Below, piece by piece: positions 11,061 to 22,625 of a DNA stretch of 64,000 nt (positions are counted from its first letter, which is position 1; the number at the start of each line of letters is the position of its first letter). Made by a program: the position numbers and the translations under genes. Origin of the DNA: Warburgia ugandensis (lineage: Eukaryota; Streptophyta; Magnoliopsida; Canellales; Canellaceae); NCBI GenBank assembly GCA_035236585.1, contig CP141130.1:29461501-29525500 (forward strand), in the 5' to 3' direction. The notes under the pieces were generated by a model. The model saw nothing but the letters and a program-made list of their open reading frames with translations, did not search any database and was not told where the DNA came from.

Positions 11061-12340
11061 ACCTCGATGATCCCTGTGATGTCAAAGTGATAGAGAGTCT
11101 AATTAATGAGATTCATTCACCATTGTCCATCTCGGACCCGCTAGAGGCTTGTCTGATGCACTTTAATAGAGAATTTGATATAGACAAGTTTATTAAGGAG
11201 GTAAACAATCTTTTAGATGTTGCACCAATCATGGATACGTCTAAGTGGGGTCCTAATGTGGAACCACTCCCACCATCTGAATCTATCCCCATACCCTCAA
11301 TAGAGCAACCACCATCTTTGGACCTAAAACCCTTGCCTAATAACTTGAAATATTCATACCTAGGCCCAGATGAAACCTTACCTATAATAATAGCATTAGA
11401 CTTAGATAAAGAAAAGGAGGGTAAGCTTGTAGATATTCTTAAGGAACATAAAACTGCTCTATGGTGGACAATAACAGACATAAAAGGGATAAGTCCAGTC
11501 GTATGCATGCACAAGATACATCTAGAAGAAAATGCAAAACCTTCTAGGGAGACTCAATTACCATTGAACCCCCACATGAAGGATGTGGTTAGAGATGAAG
11601 TCCTAAAGCTCTTAGATGTTGGCTTCATATACCTTGTTTAGGTTGTACCTAAGAAAGCTGGGGTCACAGTAGTCAAAAATGAGGATAACGAGCTAGTCCC
11701 CACCCGCATGACCACTGGGTGGAGAGTTTGTATTGACTATCGAAAGTTGAATGCAGTCACAAGGAAAGGTCATTTTCCTCTACCTTTCATTGACTAAATG
11801 CTAGAGAGGTTAACTCAACATACCTATTACTATTTTTCTGGACGGATATTCTAGTTAACAACAAATTCTTATAGCACCAAAGGATCAGGAGAAGACCACC
11901 TTCACCTGCCCTTTTGGAATCTTCGCCTATAGACATATGCCTTTTGGTGAGCATTTTCTCAGACATGGTAGAAAGATTCCTTCAGGTATTTATGGATGAC
12001 TTCTCAGTATTTGGGTCATCATTTGATGAGTGCCTGCACCACTTGAAGTTAGTCCTTGTAAGGTGTCAGGAGAAGAATCTTGTCTTCAATTGGAAAAAGT
12101 GTCATTTTATGGTATGGAGTGGGATAGTATTAGGCCACATAATATCACCCAATGGGATAAAAGTCGATAAGGCAAAAGTGGATTTAATAGCCAACCTTCC
12201 TCTACCAAGGACAGTAAAACAAATTTTCTCCTTTTTAGGACATGCTGGCTTTTATAAACGATTCATCAAAGATTTTAGCAAAATTGCCAAGTCCTTATAT
12301 AATTTACTTGCAAAGGAGGCACTTTTGACTTTGATGAAAA
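11061..12340 (+). pseudogene. B1 reverse transcriptase
   Basis: The domain starts at about 11510 with KIHLEENAKPSRETQ and contains GWRVCIDYRKLNAV near 11720-11755, the catalytic FMDDFSVFGSSFDECLHHL at 11987-12045, and a thumb region with FSFLGHAGFYKRFIKDFSKI. Compared with B2, about ten codons are missing after the VGFIY stretch (11636), and a dozen or so after MPFG (11945), the second shifting the frame. Stops are also present. 11061-11500 is the variable linker between protease and RT. Inactive. Confidence 0.88.
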
Positions 12341-12782
12341 CTGTAAGAAAGCATTTGAGTGACTTAAGGCTGAATTGACTTCTACACCTATTATTCGACC
12401 ACCAGATTGGAACGCACCATTCGAAATAATGTGTGACATGTCAGATTATGTCATTGGAGTAGTTTTAGGGTAGCGCATTGATAAACTTCCCCATGTGATA
12501 TATTACACTAGTAAAACACTAAATGATGCACAACTCAACTATTCCACTACTGAGAAAGAGTTGTTAGCTGTAGTGTTTGCTTCGGATAAGTTTAGATCTT
12601 ACTTATTAGGGTCTAAAGTTATAGTATACTCGGATCACACAGCCTTAAAGTACCTCCTTTCTATAAAGAATGCAAAACCTAGGTTGATTTGTTGGATACT
12701 ACTGCTATAAGAGTTTGACTTAGAAATTAGGGATAAGAAAGGTTCAGAAAATGTAGTAGCAGATCACTTATCTAAATTACTG
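12341..12782 (+). pseudogene. B1 RNase H
   Basis: Shows MCDMSDYVIGVVLG, then [39 protein letters not shown] and the end ENVVADHLSKL. The catalytic acidic positions in CDMSD, TEKE and YSDH are visible. Stops follow VVLG and the LLL before [10 protein letters not shown]. Confidence 0.85.
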
Positions 12783-14147
12783 GTGGAGCACACTAGCGAT
12801 CAAGGGCCTATAACTGAGTCATTCCTAGATGACCAGTTATTGCATGTTTCCCAGTTAGCTTGGTATGGAGATATTGTTAATTATCTTGTTACAGGACAAA
12901 TGCCTGATCATTGGACCAAACAAGATAAGAAGAGATTTTTAACTAAGGCTAGATATTTTACTTGGGATGACCCATACTTATTCAAGTACTATCCTGACCA
13001 AGTAATTAGGAGATGCATACCAGATAGTGAACATAATCAAATCATTTCCTTTTGTCATGATCATACATGTGGGGGCCATTTCAGCTCTAGAAAAATAGTT
13101 GCAAAAATTTTGCAGTGTGGATTTTATTGGGTACCATATGTAATGATGCACATTCTTACTACAAAGCATGTGTAAGGTGTCAAAAGTTAGAAAGTTTAGG
13201 AAGGAGACATATGATGCCCTTAAACCCAATCCTCGTCATAAAAACTTTTGATGTTTGGGGTATAGATTTTATGGGACCTTTTCCTAATTGTTTTGGAAAT
13301 TTGTACATCCTAGTGGGAGTGGACTACATGTCCAAGTAGGTGGAGGCTATACCTTGCAAAACCAATGACTACAAGGTTGTGGTAAAATTTTTGAAAGAAA
13401 ATATTTATGCATGGTTTGTTACTCCAAGAGCCATAATAAATGATGGGAGAAAACACTTTTGTAATAAGGTGTTTGAGGATTTAATGAAAAAGTATGGTGT
13501 CAACCATAGGATAGCTACCCCATACCACCCTCAGACTAGTGGTCAAGTAGAGGTATCCAATAGGGAAATAAAGTGAATTCTAGAAAAGATAGTCAATCAA
13601 AATAGGAAAGACTAGTCTTTGAGACTTATTGACGCTTTATGGGCTTATCGTACATCATATAAAACCCCTATAGGAATGTCACCCTACCACTTGGTCTATC
13701 GAAAGGCTTGCTACATACCAGTTGAGTTAGAGCACAAGGCATATTGGGCTATCAAAAAGCTAAATTTTGACTTAGATTCTATTGGAACCCATAAAAAACT
13801 CCAACTCAATGAGTTGGAAGAATTGGGGAAAGATGCATATGAGTATGCATGATTGTACAAATACCGAATGAAGGCTGTACATGATAAACATATTTTAAGA
13901 AAATCCTTCACACTAGGTCAAAAGGTCATACTATTCTAGATTGCATCTATTCTTAGGAAAACTTAGATCTAGATGGACCAGACCTTATATAGTATGCATA
14001 ATCTATCCTCATGGGGCCATCGAGATAGAAAAGGATGGAGAAATCCAAAAGGTCAATGGTCAAAGGTTAAAACCTTTCCTAGAACTGTGTAACCTTGAAA
14101 TTGACGAGACACTTTTAGAGACACCTGAATATCAAGATTCACCTTAG
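12783..14147 (+). pseudogene. B1 integrase
   Basis: The zinc-binding N-terminus (HDHTCGGHFSSRKI then ACVRCQK) runs from about 13050 to 13190. The core follows: GIDFMGPFPNCFGN holds the first aspartate, [15 protein letters not shown] the second, and [13 protein letters not shown] the glutamate, so the DDE triad is still encoded. A stop replaces the tryptophan of SKWVE at 13337, another follows EIK at 13574, and there is a frameshift near 13150. The C-terminal part ends with [19 protein letters not shown] and a stop at 14147. No chromodomain is present, as expected for Athila. Confidence 0.87.
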
Positions 14148-15768
14148 ATTACCACTTCAGGAGCCTTGCAACATTTCATCATTGCACTCATCATTATGTC
14201 TAGCTAAAGATGTTAAACTTAACGCTTATTGGGAGGCAACCCAAGGGTTTAGAGTCTACATCACTCAGCTTCCATATAGAATCCTATGTTTTCAAACATT
14301 GGGGACATTATTTCAGGTTGGGAGGTGTAGATGCACATAAAGATTTTGAATTTTCTTGAGTTTTTTTTTTTTTAAAGAGTTTTTAAAGTAGAGTTCCCTT
14401 ACTATGATGAGAATTGGATGTTTAGAATTTAGTAAATATACTGTTTTCACCTCTTAATGGGAATGCATATGATTAATTTTGTATATCATTCATGTGTTAA
14501 TGCATTTTATGAAAGTTAATTCTCATAAACCATTACACATAGCACATAATCAAGACTAATATAAAGGTATAGCTTAGAGACCCTAAGGAAAACCAGTGGA
14601 GACCTATAACCTAGTGAGAGTTTAAGACTATCTTCTTTTAGAGAGTTATAAGTAATTCCATAAATTCTTCGGCATACATACATTAGTGTGATCCTGTTAT
14701 CGTTATTTTGGTTAAACATCAAGAATAAATAGGAGTAATAGCTTTAATTCCAAAAATTTATTGAATCTGATAGGCTTTAGGAAACCTAGGAAATGATATA
14801 GGCCATCCTTGCTCAGCCCAGAGACATAAATCCTACCCAATACAGTATACCACTAGTTAGCCTTTTAAGCCTGTTCTTAAGCCTTTTCTTTCTTAACCCC
14901 ATTCTCCTTAACCCAGAATAACCTAGTAAAATAAATAACCACTACCCATCTTCAAAATGAGTAGAGTAGAAAAATTTCACTTCAAGTACAAACCCAAAAG
15001 AAAAGTTGTCCTAGTAGATATTCCTTGAAGACATCTACTCATTTTTGAACCTTTGAAATCTTTATACCTTTGTTTTCTAAACCTGTCCTAAGCCTACATT
15101 TCATCCTAGTTAAAGACCTATTGATCTTAGGTGGACATAGCCTTAAAGAGGAGATAACAAGAAAGAATTAAGGTAAAAGACCCCAATATTCTTGGTGATA
15201 ACATCCACTCTTAGTGATCACTTTCCTTTGTCTCATGAGTGTTTAAAAGAATTATGTGAACCATTAGCTTATTGGATTCGGTCACATAATGAGAGAAATA
15301 TGTTTAAACCCCCTATCTGAGGGTTTTATTTTTGAGTGTATACCTATGAGGATTTGAGGTCAAGGCATATTTCTAAGGGAATGTTAGTATATCCAGCTAG
15401 AAGTCAAGATTTATGTGGCTATACACAGACATATGCACTCTAAGAAATAGCTCAAATAAGATGTCTTTAATATGTGTATGATATGTAAAATTGTTAAATT
15501 ATTGTCATTAAGTCGTGAGAAACTAGTAAAATTGCTAATGAATGAGGATTCTCTGAGATAAAATAGGGGACTCGACCTTATAGAATTTTGTAGGTATATT
15601 CATTGCAAACCCTCACGAGGCCTAACTTGTCCACTAGGAGTAACCTAGGGGTTTAAGGGCTTGTTGCATGTGCTAAATGCAATCGTGAGTACCTAAGAAA
15701 GTGGCACCTTGTACTAGTTTTGTGTAAACTAGTTTTCTGCATGTTTTGCTCGGGACTAGCAAAATGCT
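14148..15768 (+). other. B1 3' noncoding region
   Basis: About 1.6 kb between pol and the polypurine tract. No envelope-like protein can be read, although some Athila elements carry one here. The stretch matches 29139-30881 of B2 (minus strand) nearly throughout, and more distantly 24110-25215 of relic D, so it belongs to the family and is not an insertion. Confidence 0.75.
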
Positions 15769-15780
15769 GGTTGGGGGGTA
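15769..15780 (+). promoter_or_regulatory. Polypurine tract of B1
   Basis: GGTTGGGGGGTA abuts the 3' LTR. B2 has the equivalent GTTGGGGGGTG on its strand. Confidence 0.8.
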
Positions 15781-17982
15781 TGTTAAGTGTTTAATTTTTG
15801 CTAAAATACCCCTAGTTTAGCATTTAATTAGACCATCTAACTCATTAATTTGGTAATTTTTGGATAAAATATAAAAATTAGCTCAAATCGACCATCCAAC
15901 CATAAATTGTCAAAATTAATGGTCAGATGATCAATTGAGCTAAGTAGATGCTTAATGTATGGTTTAGATGATTCTAATATAGTCTTTGGTTTTGTAGATC
16001 AACTAAAAGAGGGTTGGATGGCTCAGCTTTAATTTCAATGGTGCAAATCAGTTTGAAGATCAATAAGGCAAGGGATGAAGGGTTCTTGAAAGAAGGTGTC
16101 TTAATAGAAGAGGAAGTTTCCTAATAGGAAACTAACTCTTAAAGGAAAGGAGGAAAATTAGGAAGGGAAAAACTTATAAAGAGGGGAAACCGTAGGGAGT
16201 GGAGGAAGTTTTTGGAGTTTGGAGAAGTTTGGTAGTTGTGGAGTTTTACTTCTACTTTCCTTAGTTTTGGTTGTCATTGCTTTTTCTTCTTTCTTCTTTC
16301 TTTGGTGTTCATCATGTTGTTCCCATCTCTTCTTTTCTAATTCCTCTCATGTTCTTCTTCTTCCTCGTAAGATCCTTCTCCAGTGATTGTAGGAAGCAGG
16401 TGTAGGCCTTCTCTTCCATAATTGTTTTATGTTCTCCATTCTTATTTGCTATTTTTACTTTCATTCTATTGCTATTGCTCTATTTTTCTTTTTTTTTGTA
16501 GTTGTCACTACCTCCCAGCCATCACCTTCCACTTATCCCTTTCCAATCCTGTTCCATCTCGATCCCTCTCTACTCTTCCATTGTGAACTAGACACCTCCA
16601 ATTCCTAGATCCACCAACCATCTTCCACTTCATCCACCGCACAGAATGACACCCCAGAACCCATATCTTTCTCCAACCATTATCGCACCAGTTTTTTTTT
16701 CCAATCCCCATCTTTCTCATTCTTCTCTTTCCATCCTAGATCCCTCTGCTCACATCTTCTCCATAACCCCCTTAGTTCACCTCACCCCTATTTGTAGCCC
16801 TCCTCTCTAGTCCTCCTTTTCTTCTCTCTTTGTCTCGCAACCCCCATATCCCTTTCTCTCCCTCTTGTTCTCCTTACCCACCACATAAGTCGACCCGCGC
16901 TCTGCTCCATTCCCCCTTTATCCAACATCTCTGCATCACTGGCCAGGCCCAGAACCTATCACACATCGCCCAAGCGAGCACCACCACACCAGCCTCCTCT
17001 ACTCCACGTATCATCTTCATTGCCCAGTCGACGACACACAAAAGACCCAGATAGTCTGGCTCTACTCCAGACGACGTCCAGAAGATCCAGCATCTATGCA
17101 TCGCCCGGCCAAAAACTTAACCGAGTCCAACGCGCTCAGCACTGGTTGACATCTACCCAGGCCAGCACCGTTAGTGGCTTCCTCCATCTCTTTCGGCAAA
17201 CTCTGTTTATGGAATTTTTAAGGAATTTTTGGGAAAAATTCCCATTTTTCCCTTAGTAGAATATTTCAAATTACATGTGTTGTCCTGTTACTGTTACTAT
17301 TTGCATTTTATGTTATTTCTATTTTGGTTATTTGCATTTTATGTTATTCTATAGTTAATCTAGGAACTATCTTATCTGTTCCTGTTTAACCAAATGAAGG
17401 GTTCTAGTTTAACCACAGAAAAACACTAATTTCTTACATGTTTTAATTTAGAATTTTAATTAAATTTTATAATATGTTTTTAGGATAGTTTCCTATGTAA
17501 TTGTTGTTCCTGATCTTCAATTTGGGTTATGAAAATAGATCTAAGCCATTAATTCTTAAATTCTTTAATTAGATTAGATCTTTAAAATTTTGATGAGTTT
17601 GAAAAATTCATCCACCAAATCATTAATCCAGGACATGTTGAATACATTAATGGAGTTTGATCAAGGTTTGTGATACTAGAATTGAGGAATTGGATAGCAC
17701 TTAAGATATGGAGTTAGATTTTTGTTAATTTTTTCTAGTTTTAGTTTAGTTAAGGTTTTATTGTTTCTTTTTCTGCTCTTTCTGGAATTAGACCTTTGGA
17801 ATTTCATTGTTAAACTAAAGATGAAATCTCATTTCTTTCTATTAAATTTTTTCAATTAATTTTAATTTTAAATAATTAAATTTTATTAAAAACTCCAAAA
17901 TCTTAAAGCACGTCCCTGTGGGATCAACCCGTACTTGCATTAGCTATACCACAATAGCCCATGCACTTGCGAAAAATATCAA
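15781..17982 (+). repeat. 3' LTR of B1
   Basis: Starts TGTTAAGTG like the 5' LTR but ends ATATCAA, without the final CA. The missing two bases account exactly for the length difference between the two LTRs (2204 against 2202). It is followed directly by TAGCT, the better preserved target-site copy. Confidence 0.92.
16175..16180 (+). promoter_or_regulatory. TATA box in the B1 3' LTR
   Basis: Reads CTTATAAAGAGGGGAAACC. The TATAAAGAGGGGAA context also occurs in both LTRs of B2 (38926 and 28690, minus strand), although the LTR middles of B1 and B2 differ. About 395 bases into the LTR, a normal place for a U3 promoter. Confidence 0.65.
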
Positions 17983-17987
17983 TAGCT
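17983..17987. repeat. Right target-site copy of the B1 insertion (TAGCT)
   Basis: TAGCT directly after the 3' LTR; the left flank ends TAGT. The sequence beyond it continues element A. Confidence 0.6.
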
Positions 17988-18216
17988 GTTCCAGGCATTG
18001 GTCAATAGTAAAATCAATCTCCCTTTTTTGTGGTAATCCTGGTAGGTCTTCAGGGAACACATCTAGAAATTCACGAACCACAGCCACCTCATCTAATTTG
18101 GGCTTTGTGACCTCAGTGGCTTCTATTTTAGCCAAAAGGAATTGACATCCTTGAGCAATATGCTTTGCCGCTTTTATTGCAGAAATAACACATGCTCTTG
18201 AATAATCTCTTCTCCC
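17983..18216 (-). pseudogene. Element A protease-RT linker, upstream of the B1 break
   Basis: On the minus strand the reading gives VREFLDVFPEDLPGLPQKREIDFTID, the conserved approach to the reverse transcriptase in Tekay/Del elements. It stops at the B1 insertion, and the next residues of the domain are found at the left of B1 near 5385. Confidence 0.88.
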
Positions 18217-18600
18217 TTACAAGGAAACCACTTCTCCTCCTGTAAGGTTAAAAATAATCCTCTTCTTTCGACAATCAACTATTGCATGATGTGAGGCTAA
18301 CCAATCCATCTCGAGTATGATGTCAAAGTTTGTCATATCTAGGTGGATTAAGTCTACGTTCATCTGTTTGCCCTCAATTACAATTGGAACATCTTGGAAG
18401 TATGTTTGTGTGGAAATTGACTTGCCTATGGGTGTCATAACTTCTAAGGAGAAATCTAAGTCTTGAACTATATTATTAATAGAAGAAACAAACTCGCACG
18501 ATATAAAAGAATGAGTAGAACTAGTATCAAATAATACTTTGGTAGGTCTATTATAGATATGAAGTGTACCTTCTACGACTGCGTTAGAAGCCTGAGCCTA
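18217..18600 (-). pseudogene. Element A aspartic protease
   Basis: Minus-strand reading contains LFDTSSTHSFIS (active-site DTG appears as DTS) and then DMTNFDIILEMDWLASHHAIVDCRKKRI, the second half typical of Tekay/Del proteases (usual ILGMDWL, here ILEMDWL). A stop and frame change lie near 18440. Confidence 0.85.
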
Positions 18601-18681
18601 TCCTGAAGTAATGGCTAATACGCATCCTTAACTTCGAGGAATTTGATCTTCTTTATTTTCTTCCTCCTTCCTCTTCTTAAG

Positions 18682-18723
18682 GCAATTTCTGTCTATATGT
18701 CCTATTTCTCCACAGTTAAAACA
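18682..18723 (-). other. Zinc knuckle of element A gag
   Basis: Encodes CFNCGEIGHIDRNC, a complete CX2CX4HX4C nucleocapsid motif, followed by lysine/arginine-rich residues. Confidence 0.85.
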
Positions 18724-19510
18724 TTTAACACGGAGTAAGGTACAAGGTTTTCCTGGGTGATATCTATTGCATCAGGGGCAAGCTCTAGATTCTGTGTTTC
18801 TTCCTTTATTGTCGAATTGTTGTTTGTATCCTTATCAGCCTCTGTTCTTTGAAAATCCTTTTCAAAAAGAGATGTCATTTATACTACTTTTGATGTAGTG
18901 GTTGGTTGAAACCCTATCACTCTGTTTCTTAGTCCTAGGATTAACCCATCAACAAACATTTCTGTAGCATTTTCTTCGGTGGAGCAAACATTTGGTGCGA
19001 ATCTTCGAAGACTTGTAAACTTATAGTCATATTGTTGCATGGAGAGGTTGCCTTGCTCTAGATCTATGAATTCTTTCTCCATTTGCTTCCGTACATGACA
19101 CGAAAAGTACTTCTCATTAAATATGATTTTGAATTCTTCCCAGGGTATGACCATATTATCAATAAAGTATGTTCTTTGGTCGTTTCCCACCAAAAGCCTG
19201 CTTCACCTTTTAGTATGAAACTAGCCATGGAAACCTTCCTATCTTTGGGAATTTTCATCGCCTTAAATAATTTCTCAATGTCAAAGATCCATTTTTCTAC
19301 TATTGTTGACTCATCTTCTCTTGAGAATGATGGGGCTATTTTCTGAAATCGCTCAAGTTGGGCCTCTGTTCTGTCAACAATCCTTTTTGGAGAAGAGGTT
19401 CTTGCCGCAGGTGCTTGTGGTTGATTAGGTATGAACTGCCTCATATGTTGCATGAATAGTTGGACAAAATATAAAAATGAATAATTACCATTCCTAAGAT
19501 TGTTAATCAC
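18724..19510 (-). pseudogene. Element A gag
   Basis: Capsid protein remnant. Going down the minus strand it reads MRQFIPNQPQAPAA, ERFQKIAPSFSREDEST, EKWIFDIEKLFKAM, ILKGEAGFWWETTKE and then, after a frameshift near 19130, FKIIFNEKYFSCHVRKQMEKEFIDLEQGNLSMQQY and FAPNVCSTEENATEMFVDGL. These are the standard blocks of the retrotransposon gag domain in chromoviruses. The likely start is an ATG near 19450-19510; which one is uncertain. Confidence 0.87.
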
Positions 19511-19700
19511 AGCCCAAGTTACAAATAATTACTTACTACCAATTTTACATCAAATACTAAAAGGATCACTTAGTATGAAAACTAGTACAATTATATCATC
19601 ACTTAGCGTTACCTTTGCTCACTTGACTATAGTACTAACACTCTCTGAAGCTCCTTCTAATCATGTCTGATTTGAAAAATAATGGATTTAGTTAAGTATT
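19511..19700 (-). other. Element A leader or LTR end
   Basis: Sequence between gag and the part of the 5' LTR that can be matched to the left LTR. Because the left LTR starts at the window edge, I cannot tell where the LTR ends within this stretch. I saw no clear tRNA-complementary primer site. Confidence 0.5.
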
Positions 19701-20079
19701 CATCATACTCAGTAGGTGACTTGAAACTACTAATTTGAAAACATGACATGCAAGAGGCAAAATATCAAGAAAAGTAATATGATTATGCAATTCCATTTTG
19801 TGTAACCATGGGTATTTATGCATAAATTATAAAACTCATTTACTCATTTTCAAACCATGGAACTTTTATCGAATCCATTAAATAACAATATAAACATTGC
19901 ATGAATAGTAGCAGTTAATCAATTCATGCACTAGATTTTTCGATGAACACATCAAGTCAACTGCTCAAAATCAATAATTCATGAATAATAATTACTAAAA
20001 ATCTTAAAGTAGTAATCGATTAAATCAAATGATAGAATTTCAACCCTACGATAGATATCATGAATGTGGATATCTCGAC

Positions 20080-20153
20080 GAACACATCAAGCCGACGGGT
20101 CAACGAACATATCAAGCGGATAGGTTAGAGAACACGTCAAGCCAATTGGTCAT
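20080..20153. repeat. 25-bp tandem minisatellite in the A 5' LTR
   Basis: Three units starting at 20080, 20105 and 20130, matching those at 381, 406 and 431 in the other LTR. Confidence 0.75.
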
Positions 20154-21709
20154 GAGTACTCATCTATGACCATCTCAATGCAATATGCATTATCAATATC
20201 AAAACCAAAATCGTAGGGTCAACTATGCTCACGACCAGAACATATTCTAAAATCATGTGTCTCTAGTATCTAGAGACCAACCCACCATAGCCTCTACAGT
20301 GACTATAGATATGTCCTTGAAAAGGGTGCCGTGAATACCTCCAGTGGTCATCCTTGTTTACCACAACAGTCAAGGAAGGGACAATGCAGCTTTGGGCAAT
20401 GATACTTACGACCTTTAGTGGTTAGAGGTTGGGTGGCCAACCCCGTACATAAATAGCCTCTCAACATAGTGCCCACCAAGCTCATTAGCCCAAAGAAAGA
20501 TTTATACATATAATCCAAATCTCAATCATCGTAAATCATACAATTAGTTTCAAAACGTGGGAGCAATGCATACATAAAATCTATTCTATACAAGAAATCA
20601 CATTCAAGGCCGTAAATCATGAAGACAATTCCACATGCTCGTTATAAAAATATCATATGTCAAAAAGCATACTAAACATGGTAATAGATCAAGTAAATCA
20701 ATTAGATTTTGGAATGCATTTGAAAACTTAGTAGTGTCAGACTACCTACCTTGAAAGATGTCACTTAATTTGTATCCTCCTTTAGTTTAAATCCTGGATC
20801 TTCTTCAAGGTCTTTATGGTATCCTATACATAAGAATCTAACTATTATTTCCCGATCATTAATTAGGTTCATAGCTTAATGGCCTAGATAATCTATTTAG
20901 ACTTTGATCCCATCCATAAGTGATCAGATCTATGATTTGAGAGTGATCATCCTTAATTCAGTGTTGAATTGGATCTAAAGCTTTTAAGCATTCCAATAGG
21001 CCACTTATTAGGTGTAGATCATCTTTGATCTAGCATATCTATGAGATTCCTTGGGTTTTTAGGCCATAAGTAGATAAAATAGTTCTTTGATCTTAGATTT
21101 TATTGCATAATTAGGTCCACATCATCGATACGATTCTAATGGACCTTTTGGATTGTTAATCAAAGTTTATAGCTCGTGAAGTTGAAAATTTTGTGATTCA
21201 GGCCTATTTAATGGTCAAGATTGAAATTCTAGATCTAGAAAAGGGTTACCAATGATGACTAGTTATGGCCGGAGAAGGTGACTAGAGTGACAGTCACCGA
21301 TGATATTTTCTAGGTCAGATTGACTCCTAATTAAAAGGGTTTGTAGATTAGGCTCTTGCCTTCACTACTGTTAAGTTTGGCGTCGTTTTGTGGTCATTTG
21401 ATGTTGGTAAACGTGGATTTTCCTGTTGGACTATCACCAAAAAGCTCTATGTTGCCAGATTAGAATCTTCATCTGATCGCCAGTAAAATCTGCTCTGATT
21501 GTGAAATAGATGGAGGGGTTTTGATCATCTTCTCACGAGGAATCTAGCAGGGATGTCTGATCTTCAATCCACTGCTGCTCAGACAACTGTCGTAGGGCCA
21601 AGCAGTAACCGTAGTTACAGTCACTGAAAAAAATGGAGAACAGGTGGCCGGAGGAAGAGGAGAAGATCAGGGATTGATCTAAGGTGTGATGGCAAAGAGG
21701 AGAGGGGGA

Positions 21710-21715
21710 TTTATA
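21710..21715 (-). promoter_or_regulatory. Putative TATA box of the A 5' LTR
   Basis: Minus strand reads CTATAAATCCCCCTCTCC, conserved with 2022-2027. About 545 bases in from the LTR start. Confidence 0.5.
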
Positions 21716-22257
21716 GCGTGGTGCACTGCCCTTTTTGGCAGTGCCGTCGCTGCAATAGTGGTCAGAGCCCACCGTCTTCTTAGGCGCCGACACTTTTCCC
21801 AGCACCGATGCAATTCCGTCACCGACGTGATTTCTGGCATCGATGCAATGATGATGTCATGCTAATGTGTTGCTGATGCATGGATGACACCGTTATGACG
21901 TAATGGGGGTGTCGTTAACAAAACAGCCCCATACGTTTTTTTTTTAAGTTTTAATTATCAAAATACCCTTGATTTTCCAACACTCATAACTTTTTCATAC
22001 GAACTCCTTTCTTAGTGTTCTTTAAGGCATTGAATTCCATTTCTCGAGTAGAATCTAGTTATTGAGATGTTTTTAGTAAATTTTTCCTTTATGTATTTTA
22101 AATAAAATAGAACATTTATCCACTAGTCCAATATAATTATTTTTCAAAATAGATAAGATATAAAATTTTTGTAAATTAGAAACTCTATGATTGATTGTGA
22201 TTGAAAAAGGGTTACTATTATTTGATAAGAATATCTTAAAATTTTTGAGTCATTACA

Positions 22258-22625
22258 CATGATTCTATGGGGAAGGAAAGATTAGAAGAGTGGAAGTTAC
22301 CTTCTAGGAAACTTCCATCCCATTCCCTTCAGGTCTCCACATGAAACTCATAAAAAGAGAGGGCATGCGATGATTCAAAGGACTCCTCCCCACATTGGAG
22401 TTGAACACAAACTAAAGAAAGGGCAGAAGAAGGAGCCTCCATTCCCCCAAGCATCACACAAAGGAACCCTAGAGGAGAAAAAAAGCTTATGGGGAATGAG
22501 ATTTATACATCTCAACCATCCATAACTCCCATATATCTTTATCTTCTTGTAATAGCGTGAGGGGCCCACACACAATAATATTGTCTGTTTTGGAGACTGG
22601 GGCCCATATCACCTAGCCCCCTCAT
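22258..22625. other. Unassigned sequence right of element A
   Basis: No recognisable protein, RNA or repeat. If the end of A at 22257 is exact, a five-base target copy (CATGA) would start here, but its partner lies outside the window. Confidence 0.4.

Larger units (their letters stand above)
5390..17982 (+). mobile_element. Element B1: Athila-type Ty3/Gypsy retrotransposon
   Basis: A 12.6-kb plus-strand element with two LTRs of 2204 and 2202 bases, a primer-binding site of the Athila kind, a broken gag-pol, a long 3' noncoding stretch and a polypurine tract. It sits inside element A between the protease and reverse transcriptase regions, and A's protein reading resumes on the other side. The coding region has many stops and at least two small deletions within the reverse transcriptase. 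B2 is a related element with diverged LTR middles. No envelope-like reading frame is present after pol. Confidence 0.93.
1..22257 (-). mobile_element. Element A: Ty3/Gypsy Tekay/Del-type retrotransposon, split by B1
   Basis: Minus-strand LTR retrotransposon whose right end is complete and whose left end runs past position 1. Read on the minus strand the order is 5' LTR (19701-22257), gag, zinc knuckle, protease, reverse transcriptase, RNase H, integrase with a chromodomain-like tail, polypurine tract, 3' LTR (1-2579). The order protease-RT-RNase H-integrase is that of Ty3/Gypsy elements, and the integrase tail matches chromovirus (Tekay/Del) proteins. The internal region is interrupted by B1 at 5390-17982. 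All reading frames are broken, so this copy is dead. The LTRs are the most diverged pair in the window, as expected for the host of a nested insertion. Confidence 0.9.
19701..22257 (-). repeat. 5' LTR of element A
   Basis: Pairs with 1-2579. The right end reads GAGTCATTACA, so on the minus strand the LTR opens TGTAATGACTC. The left limit given is only where the match to the window start begins; the true LTR may extend further left. Contains the 25-bp minisatellite at 20080-20153 and a TATA box at 21710. Confidence 0.88.

Noticed and set aside
11113..11514. 133-codon frame on the minus strand of B1
   Set aside because: Shadow of the protease-RT linker on the plus strand.
19511..19700. Primer-binding site of element A
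   Set aside because: Looked for a tRNA-Met-type complement next to the 5' LTR; no convincing match, so not reported.
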